The notes: generated by a model not told the origin, from the sequence alone. Shown: positions 33,900-46,329, numbered from the stretch's first letter. The stretch is DNA of 64,000 bases from Tiliqua scincoides (GCF_035046505.1 NC_089821.1:59242256-59306255); one strand, 5' to 3'. Made by a program: numbers and translations.

Positions 33900-34504
33900 G
33901 ATTAGAGGATGGGTTCTTTTGGGGATTGGTAATTTGTTAAACAATAGGAAGCAGAGAGTAGGAATAAATATGCACTTTTCACTATAAAAAAAAGATGTGA
34001 GATTCCCCCAAGGATCTCTACTAGGACTGGTGCTTTTTCAGTTCATAAATGTTCTGGAGTTGGAGGTAAACAGCAGGGGGACTATGTATGTAGCTAATAC
34101 CAAACTATTCAGTTAACTGACTATTCAAATACCAAAACAGATTGTGAAGTGCTCCAAAAGTACCTCTCTAAACTGAGTGAATGGGCAACGAAATGGTAAA
34201 TGTAGTGTAAAGTGATGCAAATGGGGCAAAAAAAAAAATCAGTTATACTGTATGCTGATAGGGATCTGAGCTGTCAGTAATTAAACATGATCTTGGGGTC
34301 GTGGTAGACAGCTCAATAAAAATGTTGACCTGGAAAAGGATAGACTGCTAAGATTATAGTGCTTCTATACAAGAGTTATATTGTAGAGGTGGAAAAAGTG
34401 CAAGAGAGAGCAACCAAAATGATCAGAGAGCTGGGAGCACCTTCCTTACAAGAAAAGTCTACAGTGTTTGCTTGGAAAAAAGATGGTTAAAGGGGAGGTG
34501 ACTG

Positions 34505-34873
34505 GGAGCCCAATCCGTATCCTCCCTTCACCCACTTGTGCAGCTGCTATATCCAGTAGGAGGCAGATTGGGAGGCTTCAGAGGGGAAAGGGGAATTATT
34601 TCCCCTTACCCTTCCATAAGCCTCCTGCTCCACAATGGGTCTCTTTGGACCTGCACCAGCTCTGCAGCAGCCACCACACCCAGATTTGTCCCCTCCCCAC
34701 CCACCTCAACCCCTGCTCTAGCCTCACCTTCTCCAGCGGACGACTCCGGAGCGCTGCTTCCTCTTGCAAGAGTGATTTCAAAATGGCTGCAGACTCCATT
34801 GGCAGCCATTTATGACGGGGAAGTTTCTTCCACTGTTGTAACATCCTGCCCCAGTATGGAATGGAATTGGGCT
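34505..34873. mobile_element. Foldback element inside CR1
   Basis: It starts ggagcccaatccg and ends ggaattgggctg, and separates CR1 sequence on both sides. The interior is a long diverged GC-rich stretch. Confidence 0.55.
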
Positions 34874-35180
34874 GTGGTTATGCAAGGTATAGAGAGAGTG
34901 AAGAGAGAGATGTTTTTCCTTCCTCTCTCACAATATGAGAACTAGGGGTCATCTAATGAAACTGGTGGGTGGGAGATTAAAAACGGATGAAAGGAGTTAC
35001 TACTTCAATACAGTGCATAACTCATAGTTTCACATAGTATCGGTGAATTCCCCATAGTAGTGTGGTAGTTACCATCTTGCCTTTCCCCTTCTATTTGTTT
35101 CCTCTTCTTGTGTCTCTTGCATCTAAATTTGTATTGCATAAATTATTTGTTTTTAGAACATACATATTTCTTAAGGTTAT

Positions 35181-35245
35181 ATCCATATTTGAATCCATAT
35201 TTTGATTATCCATATTTGAATCCATATTCCGATCATCCATATTTG
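35181..35245. repeat. 27-bp tandem repeat, ~2.4 copies
   Basis: The unit atccatatttgaatccatat plus ttygaty is present twice and then in part. Confidence 0.75.
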
Positions 35246-35403
35246 GCCGGGCAGTCTAAAATAATTATAGAAGTTATTGTAGCACAACTTGTCTGTCTTA
35301 TAAACTCATCAAGACAATACATGTGAAGCAGTATACACACTCGGAAAGTGCTATACACTTTCTCGGAATTATGTGTTTGTTTAATTTAAATATGAACATC
35401 TAT

Positions 35404-35560
35404 GAAGATGACTTCTGCGGAATCAGGCCATTGGTCCATCTAACTCAATACTGTCAATGCCAATGGCAGTGATTCTCCAGGGTTTCAGATATGAATCTTT
35501 CCCAGCCCTGTCTGGAGATACTAGGGATTGAACCTGGGACATTCATACAGAGCTACAGTC
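35404..35560 (-). repeat. tRNA-derived SINE, antisense
   Basis: Antisense copy of the SINE at 1-150: aatcaggccattggtccatc, then 'ctctccagggtttcag'-like text, then gggattgaacctgggac (the complement of the B box) at 35523-35539. It lies about 280 bp upstream of the CEND1 start codon. Confidence 0.75.
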
Positions 35561-35805
35561 CCTTTCCAAGATGGCTGTCCTAACTCTTCTATTTCTGTTT
35601 CATCTTCCAGGTTCTGGAACATGCTCAGCTGAAATATTGTTTGAAATAGAGCACCTGCCTGGGACACAGGACAACAACTACTGCAAGAGGTCCAGCCATT
35701 TGAGGTGGATATTTTGAATTGACTTCCTGACGTGTAAGGCCAGGTGAAGGGAACCATATAGCTAGCCTGTTTTTTAAATATCATTTTGACTTAACTTGAG
35801 AGCAG

Positions 35806-35839
35806 GTGTAGTCGGTCTCTACTGGAGCAGTAGAGGAAG
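35806..35839 (+). other. CEND1: Probable CEND1 5' UTR portion of coding exon
   Basis: A splice acceptor (gagagcag|gtgtag) preceded by a T-rich tract would start the exon at 35806, leaving 34 nt before the ATG. A stronger acceptor, ctgtttcatcttccag, ends at 35610 and is followed by a possible donor (ccag|gtgaag near 35743). A further noncoding exon, or a longer 5' UTR, is therefore also possible. Confidence 0.4.
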
Positions 35840-36250
35840 ATGGAATCCAAAGGAAGCATCCGAAGCGGAAACAAGCCTGATGCCAAGACCGCCAGCTCAG
35901 GAAAACCTGAGAAGCCCAACCCTGGACCTGCTGCAACTTCAGATAAGAAAGAGCCTTCTTCAAAGGAGCCGGCAGCCCCTCCTGCTGCTACCCCAGCAAA
36001 AAAGGCAGCAAATGAGGCCACTGCGCTGAACAACCACAGCAACGTGAAGCCCAGCCCAGCGGCAGCAGGAACAGAAGGCCCTGAAGCAACAAGTCATTCT
36101 GCTGACTCTGAGCACAAGGAGAACAATGCCGAGGAGTCCCCAGGCAGCAGCATCTTTGAGAACCTGAAGCCACTGATCATCATTGGAGGAGCTGCAGTGG
36201 CTGCCATAGCTGTGATTGTGGGAGTGGCCATCCTAGCTCGGAAAAAATAA
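35840..36250 (+). CDS. CEND1: Cell cycle exit and neuronal differentiation protein 1
   Basis: CEND1 (BM88) is a neuron-lineage membrane protein that couples cell-cycle exit of precursors to differentiation. It is known to be tail-anchored, facing the cytoplasm, on mitochondrial and ER membranes. The 136-residue product starts MESKGS, as the mammalian protein starts MES. Residues 10-60 are a lysine/proline/alanine-rich disordered region, LNNHSN (63-68) is a strongly conserved patch, and residues 111-133 form one hydrophobic helix followed by the terminal ARKK, matching the mammalian VRKK tail anchor. The mammalian protein is about 149 residues, so this one is a little shorter in the linker. 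The start has a strong context (aagATGG). The whole coding region lies in one exon, as in mammals. GATD1 follows 23 kb downstream on the same strand, the mammalian order. Confidence 0.93.
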   Translation: MESKGSIRSGNKPDAKTASSGKPEKPNPGPAATSDKKEPSSKEPAAPPAATPAKKAANEATALNNHSNVKPSPAAAGTEGPEATSHSADSEHKENNAEESPGSSIFENLKPLIIIGGAAVAAIAVIVGVAILARKK

Positions 36251-38530
36251 GAACCCAGGAAGCCCTGGGGAGCCAAATTCCCTGGGCCTTGTACAGTTCC
36301 TTTTGACATAAATGCATGCGGTAAACTCTATACATATCTATAAATATACAGTATATATAGAGAGAGAACTAGGTAGGTAAAAATGCAGCAGGGGCCACTG
36401 TCTTGTTCAAGACCAGTGTGCCAGCGTCGGCTTGTGTGGGCACTCCGTGCACTTGTGTGTGTGCTTTTGTGTAATATAGCTCAGCTTGCACCACTGTGTA
36501 TAAATGGCTTTTTTCCTTGATTGGTATAAACTTTCCCTGTGTTGCCTTTTCATTGCCCTTCTTCCCACATTTGCTCCAGTTGTTTAGATTTGGTTCCAGT
36601 GTCATATCTAGAGTTATTTGTTTTGCTGGGTCATAGTAGAGCAGATGAAGGGGAGAATTTTCCATCAACACGATCACCTGTTGTTGGCTTCACATACTGC
36701 ATTCCAGAAAATTCAAAGATGCATAAGGAGACAGCTTCTTATTTATTCTAAGGGGTACATGGTGACCTCAGGACTTATCTACACTACCTTATTATTAGAG
36801 CATCAAAATGCACCCTCTGTCCCTTCATCTAATTGCAAAGCTGATGTCGTTGGTGCATGGGTGGCCGTGGAAAAGTTCAAGAAGCAAGTATGGCTAACAG
36901 ATATCCACTACACAGTCTGAAATCTATATTTGGGGTTGCTATCCCGCCATACGAAATAGTCAAGATCCCATGAATGCTAGCAGTAGCCTGGCTACTGATT
37001 TGGGTGGGCATTGAAACTTAGTAGAATATTCGGACTGCACCTTTTAATGCATGTCAAGAGCAACCCTGAAGCACCTTGTTCTGCACTGGCAAACTGTCTT
37101 TTTAGAACTTAGACCCACTTGATAAGGCTCTTTCCCTCCAGATATTTAAATTGGTGTGATTCAAAGTTTGTGGAATGAGAGCCCTTTTGTGGATATGGAT
37201 TTTGAAGTAATGCAGGTGCTTCTTTTTTTAAAAAAAAGAGGTTGCTCTAGCATTATGTGGTATGAATGGGAAAGAAAATGAAAAGCAAATCTAGGAATTA
37301 GCAGTTTATGGGGGTTTTTGTTCTTGTTTTTTGCTTCAATGCTCTTTATTCCCTCTTCCTCCCAATTTGTGGCCAACACCTAATTTATCTGTTAGGAATA
37401 TTTATGAATGGAGCATCCATCTTCAGTGCAAGAATTTGAACTGAACAGATGAGCTCTCTGATGTTTTGCAACCGTAATACTGGAGATGCTACAGAAATGG
37501 TACAATCCCATTTATTTTGCTGAAAATGTAGAGAAATAAGCAGACTGATAATTTTTCCTGGTAATCTTAACTGACCAGTGTCTTGAGAGGAGAGGAACTT
37601 CCTGCATCTTGGATTAGCCTTGCTTCACTGTGGCCTTCCTGAAACGCTTAATCCAGCCTTTGAGAGAGGAAAGAACCAAAGGGAGGTACAGTGAGGTATC
37701 TTGGTTTATTGATATCTACCAAAGATCTTCCCATGACTATAAGAACACTGGGCCACTGGAACAGAGTGGACTGTACTGTGGAATGACTGACTATTCCAAA
37801 CAAGAAGCTTCTATTAGGATGTCTATTTTTGCTTGGATTGTACCAGTATAAAAGTAGTTATTAATAGGAGCTGAATCTTGAGGGGGGGGGGGGAATAGAT
37901 TGAACCAGTCTTTGTAAAGCTTTTGGTGTTCTTGTCATTGTAGGGTCAAGATATTCACGAGCAATCAAGTGTTCATCCCGGTATGGACTTGCTCAGACAT
38001 TAATGTGGGTACTAGATTTCTGCATTTTTGACCTGTCTCTAATTCTAGACCCATAACTTGATCCTGAAATAGGATAAGATGGTGACAGTGGCAGGACTAC
38101 AGTCCATCATCTTGGTCAACTTTCTCTCTTTCTCTCTCTCTCTTTCTCATATTTATGGCTGTGAGGTGATAGTTAGGTCTATAAGGGAATCATTCACTGA
38201 CAGTCATTGCTTAGTACTGTGGTATCCCACTGTCTTGAATCATTCTCCAGAACCCGCCCCCCCCTTTGCCCGTCTGAAAACACCTGTATTTTTGTGTGTA
38301 TGTATACAAGCTTGCCTACCCCTGCTTTATTTGAGAGTATCTGTGTATATATTGCAATTTACTGAAGTCTTTGTAAAGTCACAAACCTGTATCCTTTGTA
38401 CAAAAAGCAAGAGGCAACCATTATTTGCGCACCTGCATTCACACAAAGTGTCCATGTTTTGTGCCACTTACATTCCATCGTGCAGCACCCAAAACCATGG
38501 TTTCCTTCCAATAAAAGAATGTATGGTTAG
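36251..38530 (+). other. CEND1: Probable CEND1 3' UTR
   Basis: After the TAA stop comes about 2.3 kb without any recognisable transposon, in sharp contrast with both flanks, where repeats occur every few hundred bases. The first AATAAA I find is at 38510-38515 (ccaataaaag), which would end the transcript near 38530. The length is an inference; it is much longer than the mammalian 3' UTR. Confidence 0.5.
38510..38515 (+). terminator. Candidate polyadenylation signal
   Basis: AATAAA in ttccaataaaagaatgtatg, followed by GT-rich sequence. It is the best candidate for CEND1. Confidence 0.45.
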
Positions 38531-39279
38531 CCTACTGATGAATGTATGATAATCCCTCTTGTACCAGAAACTGAAAACAATTATTTCCAAATATACCTTG
38601 AAAATAATATGCCTAACCCGTTTGTAGTGCCACTGACAAAAGATAGCTCTGTGCCAGCATTGCACATGGGGTGTGACATACTTCTTTCCTGAAGGTTAAC
38701 ATGTAGTGGTGCTAGTGTGTCATTCTAGCCTCCAGCCTTCATTGACTCTTGTGAAACAGAAGTTGTTCAGTTGCCACCTCATGCATGACTCTTCCTCCTT
38801 CTCGGCTGTTCCTGCACTGGTGGTCCTGGTTACACTGGTGCAGGACATGAGATGTGGTGATACTGTTTGGGTTTCTTGTGTTACCTGCATATAAACCTGC
38901 AGCATGGAAGGCACTCATTATGTCAATGTAGCCCTGACTAGGAAATCATGTATTTGGGGAGTGTGTGTTTTCCAGACTCACTATATTTGTGCTTATGTAA
39001 GTATGGGCATAGCAGTGGAAAAACATTAGTTATGTGATGTTGATAAGCGATGCCAGATGGGGTTCAACAAGTGCAGCGTTGATGACTGCACATACTTCTT
39101 GTATACTTAAAAGTGGCTGTGTAAATTAGAACACACAATCCTGATTTGCACACATCTAGTATTTTTACAAAGTCTGTCACATGCCTCGTTGGTGGTACCT
39201 AGTATTTCTTAGTTTGGCATTGAGGAGATGTATCCACAGATATCAGTCATCTGGCCAGTAATACTGGCTACAATATAAA
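38531..39279. other. Intergenic, no recognised feature
   Basis: No exon or repeat end seen. Confidence 0.4.
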
Positions 39280-39287
39280 CTCTAAAC

Positions 39288-39516
39288 CAGTGATTTTCAG
39301 TCTTTTTCATCTTGTTGGCACACTGGCAAGGCACTAAAATGGTCAAGGCCCACCATCAGCTTTTTGACAATTGACAAGGCACACTGTTTTGTCAATCGGG
39401 GCTCACATCCCCTAATGGTCCTATTGATAAATGACCCTCTCCCAAGTTCCCGTGGCACACCTGTGGACCATTCGTGGCACACTGGTGTGCCATGGCACAG
39501 TGGTTGAAAATGGCTG
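39288..39516. mobile_element. hAT element, TTTTCAACC family
   Basis: It starts CAGTGATTTTCAGTC and ends ggttgaaaatggctg. Perfect duplications ctctaaac lie at 39280-39287 and 39517-39524. Confidence 0.9.
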
Positions 39517-39746
39517 CTCTAAACGATCTAGTAAACTTGCTGCTCAGTGGTCAGAGGACTGGTTGCTGGTCCAAGAGTCACTGAGTGTTTGTGGCATGTC
39601 TACTGGGGCTTCCTTCTTCTGGCTTCTCAGAGTCTTCCATGGCTTGCCGCAGGACATGAACATGTGCCAAGACTCATGAGAGGCTCTGAGATGGCAAGAA
39701 AGGAAGAGGGATGCTGGAAAGATGAGATAAGCCAATGTACTCTGTC

Positions 39747-39820
39747 TGTGTGTGTGTGTGTGTGTGTGTGTGCGTGCGTGCGCGCGCGTGTGTGTGTGCA
39801 TGTGCGTGTGCGCGCGCGCG
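39747..39820. repeat. (TG)n with CG-rich stretches
   Basis: Alternating purine-pyrimidine throughout: TG units, then gcgtgcgtgcgcgcgcgtg, and a final cgcgcgcgcg. CpG survival inside it is notable. Confidence 0.9.
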
Positions 39821-40327
39821 GCATCAGTCCATGGCACACTGGAGAAAAAAATTGCCGATAACGCTGCTGGTACACAAGTTCCTCTAGGTCTACAAGGCTG
39901 ACATTGATCTAGTATTTTTGCTACAGTCAAATATATCAACAACAAATGTAACCAAGACTAGTCTTCTAACCTTTATGCCCTTTCAGTTAGAAGCCAGCTG
40001 CTTGCTGCTGACTTAAGCAATGTCAGGAGCTTATCTACTGATCTTCTTAATAAATTTATTCAACTTTATTTCAAGTTAGTGTCCTTGCCAAAATTTAATA
40101 GAGGCAAAAAGTGTACTACAGAGCTGCTAGATTATCCCAGAGCTTGTATCTACATTTAAAAACATTTGGTTTTGTTATTTAAATAGCATTCTTTCTCCAA
40201 GAAGGTGTATATGATGTATGAAGGACAAAAGGGAGGGCATATGATGATGCTCTTCCTTTTGTCTTCACAACAACCCTATGAGAAAGGTTTGAATCTGAGA
40301 GATAATGAATGGCCCAAGATCACCCAC
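39821..40327. other. Intergenic, no recognised feature
   Basis: No supported feature. Confidence 0.4.
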
Positions 40328-40330
40328 TAA

Positions 40331-40421
40331 GGCTGCAATCCTAACCACACTTTCCTGAGAGTAAGCCCCATTGAACAAAAATAGGACTTACTTCTGAGTA
40401 GGCCTGGTTAGGATTGTGCTC
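40331..40421. mobile_element. Foldback MITE, TAA duplication
   Basis: It runs from ggctgcaatcctaaccacac to ggttaggattgtgctc. TAA lies on both sides (40328-40330, 40422-40424). Confidence 0.8.
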
Positions 40422-40424
40422 TAA

Positions 40425-41603
40425 GTTTCATTCAAAATCTGACACTCTACCTTGTCAGCTATCATGGTCAGCTTGTTGCAGTAGGTCAATAGGTATTAAG
40501 ACCCTTATCCAGTTGGGCCTTTATGTATGCTTTTAAGTTTGTTTGGCTATCCTACCAGCACAGCTCTGTGCCTGCAAGAGGACTGCCTATGGGGGAAGGC
40601 TTTGGCACCAAGGAATACGGAGCAGTTCATATGGGAGAGGGAGTGGAGGATGAAAAAGAGTGAATGCATTATGCCCCATGTTCCTACAAAAGTAGAAGCC
40701 ATCTATGTGAAATCTTCCTTCCATATGCTTGAGATTGTAATCCTCTTCTCACTTTGAACAGCATCTGATGGCATTCTGAGAAATTAGTCAGAGCATAACA
40801 TGTTATGAATACTGAATACAGCACACTAGTTTATTTTTAGCCTGCTACTGTTAGCCATAGCTATGTATGGAGACTTCACTGATTACTAGGATGTTCCAAA
40901 TGATCACATATATGTCACACTTGCTCTTTCTGTGCTTGTTGTGGGTATATGTGCCAGCTGTTCCCATATTAGGAGCTCAAGCATTTACCCATGGGGGAGA
41001 CATATACCTGTCCCCTGTGCACATTTGATTGGAAATGCCAAAAAAGTGAGAATTGCATTTTCTGCAGATATACAGTACATGCTCCCTAGATGCAAACGTG
41101 CCTCCTCGATTCTACTGAAGTTGATGGGAACTGTGAACTTGGGTCCCCTTACCTCACAGTATGGCGGGAGGCCTTGACCATGTAGATTATTTCACTTGTG
41201 TGTGAAGTGTCACGGGCACACTCAGCACTGCTCTGCGTAGCATGACTCTGCTGGAAATGAAGATGGCCAGGGTAGCTTTAAGCTGGCAGTAATGAGCCGC
41301 TTAGCTGCTGTCCATGGAGAAGAAGGCACTTTTAAAAAGTAAATGAAAAGCTCTGTCTTACACTATTGGGATCTTAGTTTCCTAGGTTCATTGTTCTCCA
41401 CATCTCTTGGAAATGAGTCCTTGCCAACAGATTTGTACATTACTATAGCTAGTGGTGGGAGAAAACAGTTTTATTTTTTCCGTGATTTCATTGTTTTCCA
41501 AAAGTTAGAAGTGCAGAAAGTGGTGTTATGTGTTTTTGTTCAAAATTTATAATAATAAATTACAATCACTTTAAAAGTGTGCTAGGTAGGTGATATAGAA
41601 CAT
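40425..41603. other. Intergenic, no recognised feature
   Basis: No supported feature. Confidence 0.4.
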
Positions 41604-41606
41604 TTA

Positions 41607-41696
41607 GGGCACAATCCTAACCAGGTCTACTTAGAAGTAAGTCCTATTTTGTTCAGTGGGGCTTACTCCAAGGGAAGTGTGCTTAGGATTGCAGCC
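41607..41696. mobile_element. Foldback MITE, TTA duplication
   Basis: It runs from gggcacaatcctaacc to gcttaggattgcagcc. TTA lies on both sides (41604-41606, 41697-41699). Confidence 0.8.
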
Positions 41697-41699
41697 TTA

Positions 41700-43467
41700 T
41701 TGGTATAAGTACGCACATTGTCACAAAACTATAGAAATAACACCAGGGGACATTAGTTAACTAAGCAAGCAAGTTCCATGCCTCTGACTATGGTGCCTCA
41801 CTAGGTGTTTTAAGAAAACCGCTACTCTCTACTGTGGCAGATTAGGTGATATGGGTAGTACAGTGTCAGAAGGTGCAATCACAGTCATTATCCATGCACC
41901 ACCACATTAAATAATAAATAAAAACCAAATAAAATGGTTTTTTTTTTTTACAAAAATGTGAAGTGCAGAAGGCAGTGCTATGTGTTTTTATTTTGTTCTA
42001 ACTGTTTTATCCCACCTTTAACTATAGCTATTTTTTAAATTGTCTGTGGATAGAAGTAGTGAGATTCAACTGCACATCATAACTAAGGTGTCCAGCCAAA
42101 TTGATATGGGAAGCTACTTTTAGTTCTTCAGCATACTCTCCCATACCTTCTACTGAACTACAGTACTACCCCTACAATTTTTATGAACACAAAATCAAAG
42201 GAAATGGAATAGGTTCTGGATGAAAAGTAACAGGCCTGCTTATGATCTTGTACAAGGTTATACCTTAGTTTTTGCATGAATTGATCCAGAAAAACTACTG
42301 CCCTACTTCCATTTTCATAATTACTAATGTATATTAGAATTCTCTTTTCAGCCTTAAGATCCACCTTGTAACTACTCTAGGAACTTAACATTAAGGGTGA
42401 CTGGGGATTTGCTACTCTGAATACTTTGAGAATAGAATGAACACAAGCAGTGCTTTAGGCTGGCACAGATATACATTAAAGTAAAATATGCTAATGGAAA
42501 AATGTTCTAATTGCATGGTTAGCAGTTCAGTCTCTCTGAGGCTCAAATCCTTCATAACATTAATCATATATAGTTTCCCGCAAACTTCTAATTTCTTTTT
42601 TATTTTAACCTAAAGCAGCCACTCAGATTGGAATCCCCACTGGAAGCAGGTGCTAGGCACTTCCTAGCCTTTTCTTTTAGAGTGCTTTTCACCTCCAAAT
42701 CTCTTCTCCCAGCTGTTTTTAACTCTATGGAACCCATTTCTTTCCCCCATGGAATTAAACACAACTAGTGGAGGGGTGGAATTTGAAGGTGGAAAACTAA
42801 AAGAGAGGAAAGGGTTAAGATGGTCCTCCCTCCAGTGCTGGTTTCCTGTTGGACACTGTTGCCTGGACAGCTGCTTGAATATGATAGCAACTTTTAAAAA
42901 GAAAGGGGAGGGATAACCAAGATAAATGTCATCTGTGGTTTGAGCTTGAAACTGTTTTGTAAATATTGTACATCTCAAAGCAGGCAACCAGATGACTGCA
43001 GTTATTTACATGGCTTATCCAAAGTCCTGGTTTCACTACTTTTCTCCCCACCCCCATTCACTCATTCCACAAAAACTATCAATCAAATCCCATGCCTATG
43101 CATGGAGTTAGGGTAGGAAGGAATTCTCCTTGTATTCTTCTTTCTTTCCTGACCCCTTGGCTAACTTATACAATGACCATAATAACCACATACTTCAACT
43201 TCCCACATTTTATGTGACTCTAAGGCTGTTTTAATATTAAGTCTGAATCTGCTCCCAGTGTGAATGTAAAACCTGCATTGGATATACATTGATTTTCCTT
43301 CTGATTTCTGTCCCGCATTAATAGCATTCATATGCGACAGAAAACATATGAAAGTGGCCTGGCCCACATGCATATGAGAGCCCAGCTACAGTTTTCTATC
43401 TTGTTCTCAAGAAACTGAAGACTGTAACTTCATCTAAAGCAGTCTCTTGACACTAGAAATAACAATC
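41700..43467. other. Intergenic, no recognised feature
   Basis: AT-rich; no exon or delimited repeat. Confidence 0.4.
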
Positions 43468-43470
43468 TAA

Positions 43471-43560
43471 GGGCACAATCCTAACCAGGTCTACTCAGAA
43501 GTAAGACCTATTTTGTTCAATGGGTCTTACTCTCAGGAAAGTGTGGTTAGGATTGCAGCC
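43471..43560. mobile_element. Foldback MITE
   Basis: It runs from gggcacaatcctaacc to ggttaggattgcagcc, nearly identical to the copies at 41607 and 2179. The flanks are taa and tta. Confidence 0.75.
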
Positions 43561-43735
43561 TTAATTATGGATAATTGTGTGAGATTTATGAGTAACATTT
43601 TTTTCAATTCCCAGTCAAAATCAAATTTTGTCAGGTGTAATCCAATCTGATCATCTGCCAGTTTCTAACACTATAGAGTCAACAAACCTCCAAAACCACC
43701 TTAAGAGAGCATAAGATTGCCTCCATATCCTTTTC

Positions 43736-43816
43736 TTAACCTATTTCTGCCCAGCCCAAAGGTGTACACATTTGATCCCTGTTGTGTATATCCAATGTTG
43801 GGCAAAAATGGCTTAA
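43736..43816. mobile_element. piggyBac-like palindromic MITE
   Basis: TTAA ends at 43736-43739 and 43813-43816. The arms are cctatttctgcccagc and its mirror gttgggcaaaaatggc. Confidence 0.7.
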
Positions 43817-45026
43817 GCTATCTATTTTCATAAATACACTTGAGGCAACCTCTCCACTTTTTATTCTTATGCCTTTTTCTGAATCACTGAAGGTTTTTAT
43901 AGAGCAATACTTCAAATGGGAAATGCTAGTTTATTCAATCTGAACATTTACTATCCTGCTTGAGGGACCATCTAAAAATAAATAAATATACCAGATGAGC
44001 TCCACAGAAAAGGCCATTACAAAACAATAAATCAATCTGGAAAGGTTGTGGGTTCTAATGGGCCCCCAAAGCATTTTTAACTGGAATTTGTCAATTAACA
44101 TCTTGCTTTATTCCCTGGATGAACAGACCCATTTACCACTTAACACATATTGGCCTGTGTTCAACACACAGATTTGGGTTACATTTTTTTCTGTTTTGGA
44201 GTCAGCTGTTGGAGACTACATTTCCCTTTGGGAAATGGAAAGCACCAACACACAAAGCTAGAAAACTAATTTGTTATACTTTTTGAATTTATAATCTTGC
44301 CTATGCTTCTATGGACACTTTGTATGGGCTGCAGCTCAGCTCCTAAAACAGCAAAGAATTTTTCCTTTCCCATATAGTATTCTCTTTTCTTTGAATTTTA
44401 AAATGCGTATAAATGCAATAATGCAGGTAGACTAGAAATACTAGATTGAAAATTAAAGTAGTTTAGCTTGTCCCATTGTGACCTACAGTGTTGTATGACA
44501 TTCAACGCTGTATCCTAGCATTCTCAAGGCTTTCCTACGTAGCTGAATCTAGTATTAGCTTTGAAAATCCATTGTGTGAATGGCGGGTGGGTTGATTGGA
44601 AATGTGTACGCTTTACATACCGTATGTTACTTGCAACAGAAACTATATGGCCACTCCATATGTTATGGAACTGTAAATGATTCCCAATATACCTGTAACT
44701 CTTATCAGGATTGTGTGAAATAAACTCTATATATATTGTATGATTTCTATAGTGGCCATCATTTTTGTGTTTATGCTTGAATGTATGCAAACTCCTGTTA
44801 TTTTCTCAGTTTGACCATACCTTTAAGATAATGTGTAATTTAGCTCACTGCTTGAATTGCTGGTGGGTCATGGGCTCCATTACCTTTTTTTGGCCTTCTT
44901 AGGTACTCTTTCTAAAAGAATATAGACGTGTGTTGATATGGTTCGATGAAGGAGGAATTGGGGAGTAATTTGTGGATTTCATTATGGAAGAATAGTAGAA
45001 GAGCCCTGCTGTCTGACTGCTAATTG
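43817..45026. other. Intergenic, no recognised feature
   Basis: No supported feature. Confidence 0.4.
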
Positions 45027-45503
45027 AGAGCCCAATCCTGAGCTCTGTGCTCCAGTCCTACACCAGTGCTGAGTGTTGCAAATGTGCTGTAAGGCACGCC
45101 TGTGACACCCAGTGCCAGGTCAGCCCTGGTGCCAGCTCAGCACCAGTCTACCCTGCATCAGTGCCAGCTGGAAGCCCGCCACACACCATCTAGAACAAGG
45201 GATGAACTCTGGGCGGCAAAGGGGTTAGTTGGAGTTGGGGAGGGGAGGCAGGGCCAGGAGAGGGAGTGGGGTGGGAGGGGGTGTGACCCATTGAATCCAG
45301 AACCCAGTGTCAAATCTCCGACACAAGGCCTCTCAACTCTGCACTGGCAAAATAGCGGGTGCAGACTTGAATAGCCCCACTGTCGGGCTTGGATCCCCTT
45401 CCCTCAAGGAGATTCTGGCAGCTGCCCAAGCCCAAAGGGTGCAGCAGTAGCCACTTTGGCACTGCTGCTACTCTGGGTGCCAGGCAGCTCAGGATTGAGC
45501 TGC
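45027..45503. mobile_element. Long foldback element
   Basis: It runs from gagcccaatcctgagct to agctcaggattgagctgcc, with mirrored ends. The interior is GC-rich. It resembles 57692-58122, which shares 'ctggcaaaatag', 'agccccactg' and 'gtgcagacttga'-type text. Confidence 0.55.
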
Positions 45504-46321
45504 CATCCTAAAAATCACTCCATTTTGCATACAGAACTGGCAGGCTCTGTCAAGTACTCTTTTTTTCTTATTGAGTGAGAACCTGTTGCTTAGAGAACTA
45601 TAGATTAGGCAGGAGGACCTCAAAACTGGTGCTATCTACACATTGACTACAATGTGCAGAAAGATGAGATACCTTATTATGGGGATAACAAACACAAAGC
45701 ACACTGCAGTCTACTTGGGCAAAATCCACATAGACTTCTTTCAAAGTCTGGTGCCAAAAAGTCAAGAGAGAAATTATAACTAAGAAGGAAGAATAGACTG
45801 GAACAATATTCTGTCTCGGCTGACAATACATTGCAACAATTTATTTGCAGCATAATCAACTTATTATAATTCAAAACAGGAGCAAAACAAAAAAATGGTA
45901 GTCAAAATGTTTCTCCTTTGGCTTTGTTTTTTCTCTCCTCTTTTTCATGTTTCCTGGAAAAGGATTTAAATATTAGGATCAGTATTCAACTTAATGGTTG
46001 ATTACAGTTTAGTTTTATGTAGTCTGTAAGGAAAGATATTGATGATGAACTCATGATAGCATTTAAAAAGTCTATCAATGCAAAACTGTTTGGCCTAGAA
46101 TGATTAAGGTTCATCTGTTTTGGAGTCAATGACACTCAAGGGCATCATTTCAGGCTTCAGTGAAGGGGAACAAAGAGATGGGGAGGGGGACAAGGTTAAT
46201 AGCAAGGATGGCAAAAAATAAAGAGTCCTGAATGTTAAGAACTTATGCTGTGGCTAACTTTTTATATCTCATATAACCAGAAAGGTAGGTGCTCCTGAGG
46301 AATAAACTAATCTAAGACACT
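45504..46321. other. Intergenic, no recognised feature
   Basis: No supported feature. Confidence 0.4.
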
Positions 46322-46329
46322 ATCTAATA

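Larger units (their letters stand above)
32569..35025 (+). mobile_element. Old CR1 LINE with two insertions
   Basis: The + strand carries degraded CR1 in order: the linker KLNELFASAFITEGIG at about 32607-32655, the RT start around DIVYLDFQNAFDHVP (33110-33150), SGVPQGSLLGLVLF-like text (34005-34040), LSEWATKW (34168-34197), DLGVVVDSS (34290-34315) and the C-terminal region (34385-35020). Many substitutions and stops make it far older than the CR1 copies at 29931 and 62185. It is split by the hAT at 33197-33899 and the foldback element at 34505-34873. Confidence 0.75.

Noticed and set aside
35181-35245. CRISPR-like or regulatory repeat array
   Set aside because: Only about 2.4 direct 27-bp units without spacers; a short tandem repeat in a vertebrate intron.
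1-35800. SLC25A22, expected upstream of CEND1 from mammalian synteny
   Set aside because: I looked for mitochondrial-carrier motifs in the open frames and found none; the gene probably lies left of the window.
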